Part shown: positions 32,232 through 41,724 of the stretch, one piece after another | Layout: the number at the start of each line of letters is the position of its first letter | Position numbering within the stretch: position 1 is the stretch's first letter | From: Actinomadura sp. BRA 177 | GTDB lineage: Bacteria; Actinomycetota; Actinomycetes; Streptosporangiales; Streptosporangiaceae | Assembly: GCF_013372625.1 (NCBI RefSeq) | Contig: NZ_JABXFD010000489.1 | Location: forward strand, 1-46,986 | Reading direction: 5' to 3' | Length of the DNA: 46,986 bases | Program-made: the position numbers and the translations under genes | The notes under the pieces: model-generated | The model's database searches: none | The model's input: the letters and a program-made list of their open reading frames with translations, nothing else | What the model was told of the DNA's origin: nothing

Positions 32232-33064
32232 GTGTTCGCGGGGCTGCGGCCCCGGCTGTTCGGCATCGCGTACCAGATGCTCGGCGGCGTCGCCGAGGCC
32301 GAGGACGTCGTCCAGGAGGCGTGGGTCAACTGGCAGACGGCGGACCGCGCGGCCGTCCGGGACCCCGCCGCCTTCCTGGTGACGGTGACGACGCAGCTGG
32401 CGATCAACGTGATCCGGTCGGCGCGGCGGCGGCGCGAGAAGTACGTCGGGCCGTGGCTGCCCGAGCCGGTCGACACCGGCGGCGGGCCCGAGGCGGGCGC
32501 CGAGCGGATGGCGGACGTGGAGCTGGCCGTCCTGCTGCTGATGGAGCGGCTGTCCCCACCCGAGCGGGCGGCGTACGTGCTGCGCGAGTCGTTCGACTAT
32601 CCGTACGGTGACATCGCGGCGATCCTGCGGGTGAGCGAGGCCAACGCGCGGCAGCTCGTCAGCCGGGCGCGCAGGCGGGCGGCGGCGGAGCGCCGGAACC
32701 CGGTGAGCCGGGCCGCGCACCGGCGGCTGCTGGAGGCGTTCCTCGCGGCGGCCCGGACGGGCGATCTCGGCGCGCTGGAGGAACTCCTCGCCGAGGACGC
32801 GGTCAGCTACGCCGACAGCGGCGGCGCCGTGCGCGGCGCGTCCCGGATCCCCCTGGCCGGACGCGAGCGGATCGCGAAGGTCGTCACGGCGTTCGCGCCC
32901 CGGTTCTGGCCCGGCACGTCCATCTCGTGGGTCGAGGCGAACGGGCGTCCGGCGGTGCTCGTCTCGCGGGACGGGGCGCCCTACGCGCTCATCGCGATCA
33001 CCGCGTCGGACGAGGGCATCGACCAGGTGCTGTGGGTCCTGAACCCGGCCAAGCTCGGCGGCTT

Positions 33065-33068
<4 letters not shown>
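32232..33068 (+). CDS. SigJ/ECF41-like RNA polymerase sigma factor
   Basis: 278-residue ECF sigma factor with region 2 (about 5-70: LRPRLFGIAYQMLGGVAEAEDVVQEAW), region 4 (about 98-150) and a SnoaL-like C-terminal regulatory domain (about 158-270) ending in VLWVLNPAKLGGF, the ECF41 layout, in which the C-terminus senses a signal and no separate anti-sigma is needed. The annotated GTG removes about 11 conserved residues; frame and similarity extend upstream to ATC 32199 (ITDGTLDEAA), preceded by an ideal GGAGG at 32188-32192. No ATG/GTG/TTG exists between that codon and the upstream stop. Thus either a rare ATC start or a sequence error. The gene ends in CTAG shared with the convergent acyltransferase. 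Confidence 0.88.
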
Positions 33069-34000
<932 letters not shown>

Positions 34001-34013
34001 CCGGGCTCCCCTT

Positions 34014-35030
34014 TCAGGCGCGTCCGAGCAGGTGCGTCAGCCGGCCGTGGCCGAGGCCCTGCGCGGCGGCGAAGTCGGCGAAGGCGGCCTCGGAGCTGTA
34101 CTTGGGACGCCACGACAGCTCGTTCTCCAGCGCGGCGGTGTCGATGACCCGGCCGTACGTCAGCCAGCGCAGCAGTTCGGGCGAGAACCCGGACAGGCCC
34201 GCGAAGCGGCGCCCCATGTCGCCGAGCACCGAGATGGACGGCGCCGGGACGGGCATGTACGGCCGCCCGGCCCGCCGCAAAGCCTGGGACAGCAGCAGCA
34301 CGCCGTCCCCGGCGACGTTGTAGCAGCCGGGATGGTCCTCGGTGGTCATGCGCCGCAGCACCTCGACGCCGTCGTCCTCGTGGACGAACTGGAGCCGCGG
34401 GTCGAACCCCAGCACGGTCGGGACGACCGGCAGGTGCAGGTACCGGGTGAGTGGCGAGTCGACGCCCGGGCCGACGAAGTTCGCGAACCGCAGCACCGAC
34501 ACGGTGAGGTCGGAGCGGCGCCGCATCAGCCCGCGGACGTAACCCTCCACCTCGACGGCGTCCTTGGCGTAGCCGGTCTTCGGCGCCTCGGCGGGCTGGT
34601 CCCGCTCGGTGAAGACCGCCGGGTCCATCGGCGAGGACCCGTACACGGCGGCCGAGGACCGCACCACGAGCTTGCGCATGTCGGGCGAGCGCTGGCAGGC
34701 CGCGAGCAGCTGCATCGTGCCGATGACGTTGAGCTCTTTCACCTTCGCCCGCGAGGCGGCCGAGGAGGTCACCAGGTTGAGGTGCACCACCGTGTCCACG
34801 CCCGCGGACGCGATGATCTTCGCGATGCCGGGCGTGCGGATGTCGACGCGGACGAACTCGGTGCGGCCGAGGGACTCGGCGGGCGGCACCGTGTCCACGC
34901 CGATGACCCGCTCGATGCCCGGGTCCGCCTGCAGGGTGTTCGCGACCCGCGCCCCCAGGAAACGGGACACGCCCGTGACGAGGACGACACGGGCCGCGGC
35001 GGCGGGCATGGAGGACACTGTGCGCCCCAC
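34014..35030 (-). CDS. NAD-dependent epimerase/dehydratase family protein
   Basis: 338-residue extended short-chain dehydrogenase. The Rossmann motif reads VTGVSRFLGARVANTL (TGxxxxLG), with the dehydrogenase triad visible as SSAAVYGSS and the YAKDA tyrosine and lysine (YxxxK variant). Substrate unknown. GTG 35030 is used; ATG 35009 (MPAAAARVV) is nearly as likely. The gene is 27 bp downstream of bS22 and upstream of the acyltransferase on one strand, a conserved actinobacterial order. Confidence 0.88.
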   Translation of the reverse strand: MGRTVSSMPAAAARVVLVTGVSRFLGARVANTLQADPGIERVIGVDTVPPAESLGRTEFVRVDIRTPGIAKIIASAGVDTVVHLNLVTSSAASRAKVKELNVIGTMQLLAACQRSPDMRKLVVRSSAAVYGSSPMDPAVFTERDQPAEAPKTGYAKDAVEVEGYVRGLMRRRSDLTVSVLRFANFVGPGVDSPLTRYLHLPVVPTVLGFDPRLQFVHEDDGVEVLRRMTTEDHPGCYNVAGDGVLLLSQALRRAGRPYMPVPAPSISVLGDMGRRFAGLSGFSPELLRWLTYGRVIDTAALENELSWRPKYSSEAAFADFAAAQGLGHGRLTHLLGRA

Positions 35031-35057
35031 CCCTTCACGGCTGAGTTGCCGGTGTGA

Positions 35058-35156
35058 TCACTTCTTGTTGCGGCGCTGGATACGCGTCTTCTTCAGCAGC
35101 TTGCGGTGCTTCTTCTTGGCCATCCGCTTGCGACGCTTTTTGATGACAGAGCCCAC
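35058..35156 (-). CDS. ribosomal protein bS22 (AURKAIP1/COX24-type)
   Basis: 32-residue, strongly basic peptide beginning [20 protein letters not shown] and ending RIQRRNKK. It closely follows the pattern of the small mycobacterial 30S protein bS22, found near the mRNA decoding region. GTG start with a short AGG upstream. It is too small for routine gene calling, but the conservation of composition, order and position (next to the epimerase and BldC-like genes) makes it convincing. Confidence 0.93.
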   Translation of the reverse strand: MGSVIKKRRKRMAKKKHRKLLKKTRIQRRNKK

Positions 35157-35632
35157 GGGACCTCGCTCGGCGAATCGGGTGTTGTGCAGGAGTCGGACGT
35201 GCCGCGGGAGAGCATGGCTCGAAGAGCGCGCACGGTCCGCCGCCCAAGACTACCGCCGAACGGACGGAGATCACGCCGCGGCCCGTCCCGTGGCAGGGCA
35301 CGGCCCGCTCGCCGCACCGGGCGTCGCCCGCGCGCGGCGTACCCGGCGTCCGGCACCGCGCGTCGCACGGCGCCGGGCACCGTTCCGCCGGGGCGGGCAC
35401 TGTCATCGACTGCCCGTCCCGTTCGGTGTCCGGACCGTCCCGCCGGATCGGGGCGGGCGGAGGCGCTGCCTCCGTTCCCCCGACGCCGGCTCCGGCGGCC
35501 TCGCGGTCGCCGGCCGGTCCTCGTCCTGCTTCCCCAGCTTCGGGACGGTCCCGCAGGATCGTCCCGCCGCCCCCTGCACGGCCGGGTGTGGAGTTCGCGG
35601 CGGGGTCGTGGTTCATCCCCCGCCCTTACCCG
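35157..35632. other. 476-bp intergenic region
   Basis: No convincing gene: reading frames here are Arg/Pro/Gly-rich shadows without ribosome sites or known motifs. It is the upstream region of bS22 (minus strand) and a TAGTCT (complement of 35247-35252) might be a -10. The sequence is GC-rich with several CGG/CCG runs. Confidence 0.5.
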
Positions 35633-35836
35633 CTATCCGGCTTCGATGTACGCGTCGCGCAGGTAGTCGTGAACGGCCTGCTCGGGAACCCGGAACGAGC
35701 GGCCCACGCGGATCGCGGGTAGCTCGCCCGAGTGGACGAGGCGGTAGACGGTCATCTTGGACACCCGCATCACCGCCGCCACTTCGGCCACGGTCAGGAA
35801 CCTGACCTCGCTCAGAGGTCGCTCGCCTGAGGTCAT
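35633..35836 (-). CDS. BldC-like (MerR-type) excisionase-family DNA-binding protein
   Basis: 67-residue single-domain helix-turn-helix protein: FLTVAEVAAVMRVSKMTVYRLVHSGELPAIRVGRSFRVPEQAVHDYLRDA, the excisionase/MerR-like winged helix of BldC and its paralogue BdtA in Streptomyces. Such proteins bind direct repeats cooperatively and control development. ATG 35836 with GAGGG; a longer upstream frame (35866) is Arg-rich and unlikely. A good promoter is seen at 35909-35936. Transcribed towards bS22, with a 476-bp gap between. Confidence 0.9.
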   Translation of the reverse strand: MTSGERPLSEVRFLTVAEVAAVMRVSKMTVYRLVHSGELPAIRVGRSFRVPEQAVHDYLRDAYIEAG

Positions 35837-35908
35837 CGGACGCCCTCTTCCACACGTGCCGCGCACCGGCCCTTCGGGTGACTTTGATCACGCACGTGTA
35901 CTTCCTCC

Positions 35909-35936
35909 AGCGTAAATCGCGTATCGGCAGTCGCAA
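35909..35936 (-). promoter_or_regulatory. promoter of BldC-like gene
   Basis: Minus-strand TTGCGA (35936-35931) and TACGCT (35914-35909) are 16 bp apart, a good primary-sigma pattern, giving a leader of about 65 bases before ATG 35836. The -10 is identical to that of the methyltransferase promoter at 46152. Confidence 0.55.
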
Positions 35937-36119
35937 GAGGGGAGTTCCGCACATTTCCGTCTCCCGACCTGACTCGCGGGTGACAGTGCTGATTCCGTAC
36001 GCAGCGTGGACATGGCAGCACTACGCGTGTCGCGACGAACGGTTGTCAACCACAATCCCGCGCTGACCTGCGGTTCCGCAGTTCCCGATGGCGTTGCGCA
36101 AGCCCATCCGCCCCGTTAC

Positions 36120-36156
36120 GGCCGTTCTGTCACACGCAGTGACATACGGGACGGCC
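36120..36156 (-). terminator. stem-loop after the phosphatase gene
   Basis: TGTCAC (36128-36133) pairs with GTGACA (36139-36144) around ACGCA, enclosed by GGCCGT (36120-36125) and ACGGCC (36151-36156). Lies 33 bp downstream of the phosphatase stop; no T-run. Confidence 0.45.
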
Positions 36157-36188
36157 GCCAGAGTGCACCGGCGCGCAGGTAAGGCAGG

Positions 36189-37034
36189 TCAGGCGACCGG
36201 GGTCAGGCCCGCCCGAGCGAGGATGTAGGCGGTCAGCGGCGCGTAGTGGTGCGGGGAGACGCCGTCGTCGAGCGGCACGACCACGTCGATCTTGCCTTCG
36301 GCGGCCCCGGCGAACAGCGCCGGGTCGTTACAGTCCGCGAACCCCACGGTGTCGATGCCCGCCTGACCGGCGGCTCCGGCCCAGCCGTGATCGGCGATGG
36401 CCAGATCCGGCCAAATATCAGGTTTAGCCTCCGCGGATCGCTCGGAGGCGCTAGTGGCCAGCTCCCGGAGCATGGCCTCCATCGGGTGCGGATCGTGCGT
36501 GTGGTGCGTCCGGTAGTCGTCGCCCTCCAGCATCGCGACACCGGGCTCGGCGTAGACGATGCGGCGCAGGTCCGAGCCGCCGTAGCCGGTCTCGATCTCG
36601 TACGTCCAGCCGGCCGCCGGCGTCAGGATCCGGCAGCCCGCCTCGTCCAGCGCCCGCGCGACCGCCTGGTACAGCGGCGTCAGCGTGGCCGGATGACCGG
36701 TCGCGACGACCACGTTCTCCCGGCGGCGGGCCGCGAGACCGATGCGGTCGCCCATCGCCTCAAGCGTGTCGATCGTGATGTCGGGGTCGATGGTGTCGTC
36801 CCCGTAGATGTGCCTGGGGTCGGGGTCGACGCCGCAGCGTTCGACCATCATCTCCAGCACGGTCCGCTCCGTCCACGACGGCTTCAGTTCCAGGCCGAAC
36901 TGGTAGTACGGGTGGCCGGCGGCCATCCGCCGGTAGTGCAGCAGGTTGTTCTGGCGCGGCGTCGCCACGTCGCCGGCGATCATCGTCCGGACGAGATGGG
37001 CGCGCAGCTCGCTACGCGTAGGTGCGGAAGTCAC
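36189..37034 (-). CDS. conserved actinobacterial phosphatase-like protein
   Basis: 281-residue protein of a family usually annotated simply as phosphatase in actinomycetes. The N-terminal half has ATPRQNNLLHYRRMA and VVVATGHPATLTPLY; the C-terminal half has ADHGWAGAAGQAGIDTVGFADCNDPALF, the family's most conserved block. The acidic/His-rich segments could bind metal. The exact reaction is not known to me. GTG start 11 bp after the acuC stop, with GAGG upstream, so it is likely co-transcribed with acuC. Confidence 0.72.
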   Translation of the reverse strand: MTSAPTRSELRAHLVRTMIAGDVATPRQNNLLHYRRMAAGHPYYQFGLELKPSWTERTVLEMMVERCGVDPDPRHIYGDDTIDPDITIDTLEAMGDRIGLAARRRENVVVATGHPATLTPLYQAVARALDEAGCRILTPAAGWTYEIETGYGGSDLRRIVYAEPGVAMLEGDDYRTHHTHDPHPMEAMLRELATSASERSAEAKPDIWPDLAIADHGWAGAAGQAGIDTVGFADCNDPALFAGAAEGKIDVVVPLDDGVSPHHYAPLTAYILARAGLTPVA

Positions 37035-37045
37035 GGGGGCCGGCC

Positions 37046-38260
37046 TCACTCGTTCGTCATCGGGTCCAGGCCGTGCTCGGGGAACACTGCCCGGCGCGTC
37101 GCCAGGATCGCCTGGTCGATGGGGCTCGCCGGGTCGTAGCCGTCTCCCCACCTGCTGTACTCCACCACTTCGGTCCCGTCCGTCATCCGGCGCGGGGCGA
37201 TCTCCTCGGTCCGCAGCCGGGCGAAGTCGCGCCACTCCTCCGGGGTCGCCGTGTCCGGCGGGAGGGGCCCGCCCGCCGCCTCGGCCAGCAGGTGCGTCCA
37301 GGCGCGCGGGACGACCTGGACCAGCTCGTAGCCGCCGCCGCCGGTGAGCACCCAGCGGCCGCCGGCGGTCTCGTGCGCCAGCCGGTGCAGCAGCGAGTAG
37401 GCCGTCCGCTGCCCGTCCACGCTGAGGATGAGGTGCGCGAGCGGGTCGAGCGCGTGCCCGTCGGCGCCCTGCTGGGTCACGAGGACGTCGGGACGGAACC
37501 GGCGCAGCAGCGGCGGGATGATCGCGTCGAACGCGCGCAGCCACGGCCGGTCGCCGGTGCCGGGCGGCAGCGAGATGTTGACGGACGTGCCGTCCGCGCC
37601 GGTCTCGTCCGGGAAGCCGGTGCCGGGGAACAGCGTGCGCGGCGTCTCGTGCAGGCTGATCGTCAGCACGCGCGGGTCGTCGTAGAAGGCGGCCTGGACG
37701 CCGTCGCCGTGGTGGACGTCGATGTCGACGTAGGCGACGCGCTCGGCGCCGTTCTCCAGCAGCCACGCGATCGCGATCGCCGGGTCGTTGTAGACGCAGA
37801 AGCCGCTGGCGGCGCCGCTCAGCGCGTGGTGCAGGCCGCCGGAGATGTTCGCGGCGTGCTCGGCACGGCCCGTCCACACGGCCTCGGCGGCGGCGACCGA
37901 CGCGCCCGCGACCAGCGCGGACGCCTCGTGCATGCCGAGGAAGGCCGGGTTGTCGGTGGTGCCGAGGCCGTACCGGATCTCCGGCAGCCCGGTCGCGCCG
38001 GTGTGCTTGACCGCCGCGATGTAGGGCTCCTCGTGGACGAGCCGCAGCAGCTTGTCGTCGGCCGCCTCGAACGCCGACATCGTCACGTTGGGACGGTCCA
38101 GGACGCCGAGCGCGCGGGCCAGCGCCATCGTCAGCTCGACGCGTACGGGGTTCATCGGATGCCCGGCGCCGAAGTCGTAGGAGATGAGCTTCTCGTCCCA
38201 GAAGATCTCAAGTCCGCAGTTCTCGGGGTCGGCGGGCCGGGACGGATCGGGACTGCTCAT
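37046..38260 (-). CDS. acuC: acetoin utilization protein AcuC (class I HDAC-like deacetylase)
   Basis: 404-residue zinc-dependent deacetylase of the arginase/HDAC fold. Catalytic GGLHHA (HH 144-145), zinc ligands in YVDIDVHHGDGVQ (Asp181, His183) and QGADGHALDPL (Asp267), and a GGGGYE loop with the transition-state Tyr. AcuC-type enzymes deacetylate acetyl-CoA synthetase or other proteins. The upstream 137 bp contain no clear promoter; the downstream phosphatase gene is 11 bp away. Conserved location near bS22/BldC-like genes is common in related genera (general knowledge, not checked). Confidence 0.93.
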   Translation of the reverse strand: MSSPDPSRPADPENCGLEIFWDEKLISYDFGAGHPMNPVRVELTMALARALGVLDRPNVTMSAFEAADDKLLRLVHEEPYIAAVKHTGATGLPEIRYGLGTTDNPAFLGMHEASALVAGASVAAAEAVWTGRAEHAANISGGLHHALSGAASGFCVYNDPAIAIAWLLENGAERVAYVDIDVHHGDGVQAAFYDDPRVLTISLHETPRTLFPGTGFPDETGADGTSVNISLPPGTGDRPWLRAFDAIIPPLLRRFRPDVLVTQQGADGHALDPLAHLILSVDGQRTAYSLLHRLAHETAGGRWVLTGGGGYELVQVVPRAWTHLLAEAAGGPLPPDTATPEEWRDFARLRTEEIAPRRMTDGTEVVEYSRWGDGYDPASPIDQAILATRRAVFPEHGLDPMTNE

Positions 38261-38397
38261 GGCCTCACGGTATCGCGAGCGTCACGTGGCCCGGCTCACT
38301 CGCCCGCCCCCTCGGACCGATGCGTGGCTGTGACGTGAATTACTGCCCAAAAACGGGCATACCGATCACACGACGTCAAAATACCAAAGGGGGGTAC

Positions 38398-39378
38398 ATG
38401 GACAGCCCGAGCGTGCGCAGCCGTGCGATCAGCAGCGCTCTGCGGCTGGGCGTCCGGCCCCTCCTGCACTACCTCCCCGGCCATGCCACCGGGATCCGGA
38501 CCGCCCGCTCCACGATGGACGCGGCCTCGTTACTGATGCGGCCCTGCGCGGGCGTGCGGATCGAGGGGCTGAACGAGCGGCCGGCCGAGGACCTCGGCGA
38601 ACGCCCGATCAAGGGCGAGTGGCTCATCCCCCGGGACGCCCCGGAGGGCCGGCCGGACGGCGCCGTCCTCTACCTGCACGGCGGCGGCTACGTGGCCTGC
38701 TCGCCGCGCACCCACCGGCCGATCACGTCGCGGCTCGCGCACGACACGGGCCTGCCCGTCCTCGCGCCCCGGTACCGGCTGGCGCCCGAGCACCCGTTCC
38801 CGGCGCCGCTGGAGGACGCCGTCACCGCCTACCGCTGGCTGCTCGCGCGGGGCGTCCCGGCGTCCGGCATCGTGATCGCGGGCGACTCGGCCGGCGGCCA
38901 CCTCGCCGCCGTGCTCGCCGGGGAGATCTGCCGGCTGGACCTGCCGGCCCCCGCCGGGATCGCGCTGTTCTCCCCCTGGGTCGACCTGACCTGCGAACTC
39001 TCCGCCCAGGCGCAGGACCGCGCCCGCGACCCCTACATCAGCGCCGCGTCGGCGCGCCGGGTCGCCCGCCTCGTGGTGGGGCCGGCCGGATTCGACGACC
39101 CGCGGCTGGCCCTGCTCACCTGCGCCTGGACGGACGTCCCGCCCGTCCTCATCCAGGTCGGCGGCGCCGAGGTCCTGCGCACCGAGGCCGAGGCGTTCGC
39201 GGACGCGCTGCGCACCGCCGGCGGCGACTGCGAACTGCAGGTCTGGGACGGCCAGATGCACGTCTTCCAGATCCTGAACCGCGTCCTGCCCGAGGCCGGT
39301 GAGGCGATGGACGCCGCGGCCGAGTTCATCTGCGCGGTCACGCACCACGCCTCGCCCGGCCGCACCAAGGCGGCCTAG
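38398..39378 (+). CDS. alpha/beta hydrolase (HSL-type esterase/lipase)
   Basis: 326-residue esterase of the hormone-sensitive-lipase group: oxyanion HGGGY (94-98), nucleophile Ser164 in GDSAGG and a catalytic His288 in DGQMHVFQ; the acidic member is probably Glu258 in GGAEVL where Asp is more usual. Cleaves an ester of unknown substrate. ATG 38398 follows AAAGGGGGG. It is divergent from acuC and convergent with the small membrane protein. Confidence 0.93.
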   Translation: MDSPSVRSRAISSALRLGVRPLLHYLPGHATGIRTARSTMDAASLLMRPCAGVRIEGLNERPAEDLGERPIKGEWLIPRDAPEGRPDGAVLYLHGGGYVACSPRTHRPITSRLAHDTGLPVLAPRYRLAPEHPFPAPLEDAVTAYRWLLARGVPASGIVIAGDSAGGHLAAVLAGEICRLDLPAPAGIALFSPWVDLTCELSAQAQDRARDPYISAASARRVARLVVGPAGFDDPRLALLTCAWTDVPPVLIQVGGAEVLRTEAEAFADALRTAGGDCELQVWDGQMHVFQILNRVLPEAGEAMDAAAEFICAVTHHASPGRTKAA

Positions 39379-39381
39379 CGG

Positions 39382-39816
39382 TCAGAAGCGCCCGACGGGT
39401 TCGGGCTCGAAGACATCGTCCTCCGCGCGCCGCTTGCGGCCCGCGACGAAGAAGCCGACGAGGGCGGCCAGCGCGGCGCCGCCCTCCCCGACCAGGCTGA
39501 TCGTCTTGTCGAGGTACCAGACCGGTTCGTGCATGTCGGGCAGCGGGCCGAGCGCCCCGAGATCGACGTAGTAGTAGAGGACGACGGCGCCGGCCGCGCT
39601 CGCCGCGACGAGGAACGCCAGCGCGTGCGCCCAGCGGCTGCCGTAGGTGAGGACGATGACGGCGACCACGCCCGCCACCGCCGCCTGGATCCGGAAGAGG
39701 TCGTCGCCGCCGATGGACCCGCCCTCGACGTAGGCCATGTCGGGCGCGAACATCCAGTGCACGACGGCGTCGGCCGCCAGCCCGGCGGCGACGATCAGTC
39801 GGAGTATGAGTCCCAT
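39382..39816 (-). CDS. four-TM hypothetical membrane protein
   Basis: 144-residue protein with four hydrophobic segments (about 3-21, 42-60, 67-90, 110-130) and a charged C-terminal tail (GRKRRAEDDVFEPEPVGRF). No recognised family motif. ATG 39816 is preferred over an upstream start (39852) because the first helix begins there, though the ribosome site (AGGGG) is close. Stands 3 bp after the convergent esterase stop. Confidence 0.72.
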   Translation of the reverse strand: MGLILRLIVAAGLAADAVVHWMFAPDMAYVEGGSIGGDDLFRIQAAVAGVVAVIVLTYGSRWAHALAFLVAASAAGAVVLYYYVDLGALGPLPDMHEPVWYLDKTISLVGEGGAALAALVGFFVAGRKRRAEDDVFEPEPVGRF

Positions 39817-39890
39817 ACCCCTAACACGAACAGACCCCCATGGCCGGCTCAATGTTCAAAGCTGAACTTTTGATGAGAAAGCCCCACGAT

Positions 39891-40685
39891 TCAGCCGCTC
39901 GCGAGTTCACGGCCGCGGTTGCGGGCCGCCTCGATCGCCTCCAGGACGGCGGCGCGGACGCCGTGCCGCTCCAGCTCGCGGATCGCCGAGATCGTCGTAC
40001 CGCCCGGGGAGGTGACCGCCTCGCGCAGCAGGACCGGGTGCTCGCCGGAGTCGCGCAGCATGATCGCGGCGCCGACCGCCGACTGGATCACCATCTCCAG
40101 CGCGGCGGCGCGCGGCATGCCGAGCAGGATGCCCGCGTCCACCATCGCCTCGACCAGGTAGTAGAAGTACGCGGGGCCGCTGCCGGACAGGGCCGTCGCG
40201 CCGTCCTGCAGCGACTCGGGGATGCGCAGCACCTTCCCGACCGGGGCCAGCAGCTCCTCGGCCAGCTTCAGGTGCTCCTCCGCCGCGTGCGAGCCGGGCG
40301 AGATGACGCTCATCGCCTGGTCGACGTGGACGGGCGTGTTCGACATGACGCGGACGACGGGGACGCCCTCCGGCAGCCGCGCCTCGATGAACCCCGTGGT
40401 GATGCCCGCCGCCATCGAGATCACGAGCCGGCCGGGCGGGACGTGCGCGCCGATCTCGTCCAGGAGGGCGCCCATGTCCTGCGGCTTGACCGCGAGGATC
40501 AGCGTCTCGGCCTTGGCGGCGGCCTCCGCGTTCGGCACGGTCGCGATGCCGTAGCGCTCGCGCAGCAGCGCGCTCCGCTCCTCCCGTCGCGCGGTCGCCA
40601 TCAGCTCGGACGGGCGGCGGCCGGCCCGGAGGACCCCGGACAGCAGCGCCTCGCCCATCTTCCCGGCACCCAGAATCGCGATCAT
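39891..40685 (-). CDS. proC: pyrroline-5-carboxylate reductase
   Basis: 264-residue enzyme reducing pyrroline-5-carboxylate to L-proline with NAD(P)H, last step of proline synthesis. N-terminal dinucleotide motif AILGAGKMGEALLSG, the central conserved VRVMSNTPVHV, and C-terminal SGSGPAYFYYLVEAM ... LREAVTSPGGTT match ProC. ATG 40685 with AAGG 7 bases upstream is preferred over ATG 40691. The proline dehydrogenase gene lies 49-54 bp upstream on the same strand, so synthesis and degradation genes are adjacent. Confidence 0.95.
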   Translation of the reverse strand: MIAILGAGKMGEALLSGVLRAGRRPSELMATARREERSALLRERYGIATVPNAEAAAKAETLILAVKPQDMGALLDEIGAHVPPGRLVISMAAGITTGFIEARLPEGVPVVRVMSNTPVHVDQAMSVISPGSHAAEEHLKLAEELLAPVGKVLRIPESLQDGATALSGSGPAYFYYLVEAMVDAGILLGMPRAAALEMVIQSAVGAAIMLRDSGEHPVLLREAVTSPGGTTISAIRELERHGVRAAVLEAIEAARNRGRELASG

Positions 40686-40739
40686 CGGCATACCTTGACG
40701 TGGGGTTTCAACGACCGGTCCAGCTTAGTGCCGGGTGGG

Positions 40740-41669
40740 TCACGACCGTCCGGCGAGGGAGCGCACGAAGAAGCGCAGGTTGGCGGGACGTTCCGCCAGG
40801 CGGCGCATGAAGTACTCGTACCACTCGCGCCCGTACGCGACGTAGACGCGGACCTGCGCACCCTGGGAGGCCAGCCGGCGCTGCTCCTGCGGACGGATCC
40901 CATAGAGCATCTGGTACTCGAACGTGTCGGCGTCACGCTCGTGCAGGACCGACAGCGCACCGGCGATGTCGATGAGCCGTGGGTCGTGCGTGGCGAGCAT
41001 CGGGTAGCCCTTGCCAGCCATCAGGACCTTCATGCAGCGGACGTACGACCTGTCGACCTCTTCCTTATCGGTGAAGGCCACCGCCGCCGGTGCCGCATAC
41101 GCGCCCTTGCACAGCCTTACGCGCGACCCCTCGTAGGCCAGTTCCGCACAGTGTTCCTCGGCCCGGCGCAAGTACGACTGGATGACGGCGCCCACGTCAG
41201 GGAAGTCGCGCCGTAGTTCGTGGACGATCCGCAGCGTCGAATCGACGGTGGTGTGCTCTTCCATGTCGAGAGTCACGGTCGTGCCAGCGGAACGGGCGGC
41301 CACGCACACTCGCCTGGCGTTCTCCAGGGCGAGGTCTTCGTCGAGCGTCTGTCCAACGGCCGAAAGCTTCAGCGACACCTCGGCGCGTGCACCGAGCCCG
41401 GCGGCACCTAGCTGTTCGAGCAACTCGACGTAGTGCGTGACGTTCGCTTCTGCGTGGCCCTTGTCGGGTGTGTCCTCGCCCAGGACGTCCAGCGTGACGA
41501 GCAGTCCCTCACCGGTGAGCCGCCCGGTGACGCGCGCCGCGTCCTCGATCGTCTCGCCCGCGATGAAGCGGCGGACGACGTCCCCGGTGAACGGCGCGGT
41601 CTCCACGACCCTGCGCGCGCCGCCACTGCGCGACGCGATGAGCAACGCCTGACGAAGCACTGTGCGCAC
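40740..41669 (-). CDS. proline dehydrogenase
   Basis: 309-residue FAD-dependent proline dehydrogenase (monofunctional PRODH), oxidising proline to pyrroline-5-carboxylate, donating electrons to the quinone pool. TIM-barrel motifs SLKLSAVGQTLD, VTLDMEEHTTVD, RLCKGAYA, MLATHDPRLI and QMLYGIRPQEQ plus the terminal REWYEYFMRRLAERPAN are all visible. About 55 bp upstream lies the LCP gene; PRODH probably has its own promoter or shares that of the LCP gene. The P5C dehydrogenase partner is not in the window. Confidence 0.94.
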   Translation of the reverse strand: MRTVLRQALLIASRSGGARRVVETAPFTGDVVRRFIAGETIEDAARVTGRLTGEGLLVTLDVLGEDTPDKGHAEANVTHYVELLEQLGAAGLGARAEVSLKLSAVGQTLDEDLALENARRVCVAARSAGTTVTLDMEEHTTVDSTLRIVHELRRDFPDVGAVIQSYLRRAEEHCAELAYEGSRVRLCKGAYAAPAAVAFTDKEEVDRSYVRCMKVLMAGKGYPMLATHDPRLIDIAGALSVLHERDADTFEYQMLYGIRPQEQRRLASQGAQVRVYVAYGREWYEYFMRRLAERPANLRFFVRSLAGRS

Positions 41670-41724
41670 CCCTTGGTCGGTTCTGGGCCCTGCTTCCCAG
41701 GTTAAGCCCGTCCCGTCCCGGCGA

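Larger units (their letters stand above)
35837..36188. other. 352-bp intergenic region upstream of the BldC-like gene
   Basis: Carries the BldC-like gene promoter (35909-35936) and the hairpin after the phosphatase gene (36120-36156). No gene seen. The part near 35990-36060 is AT-richer than its surroundings. Confidence 0.5.

Noticed and set aside
32321..32611. Short plus-strand frame inside the ECF41 sigma gene
   Set aside because: Overlaps region 2 to 4 of the sigma factor in another frame and has no motif.
35426..35722. Plus-strand frame of 98 codons in the intergenic region before the BldC-like gene
   Set aside because: Pro/Ala/Arg-rich, no ribosome-binding site and antisense to the BldC-like gene at its end.
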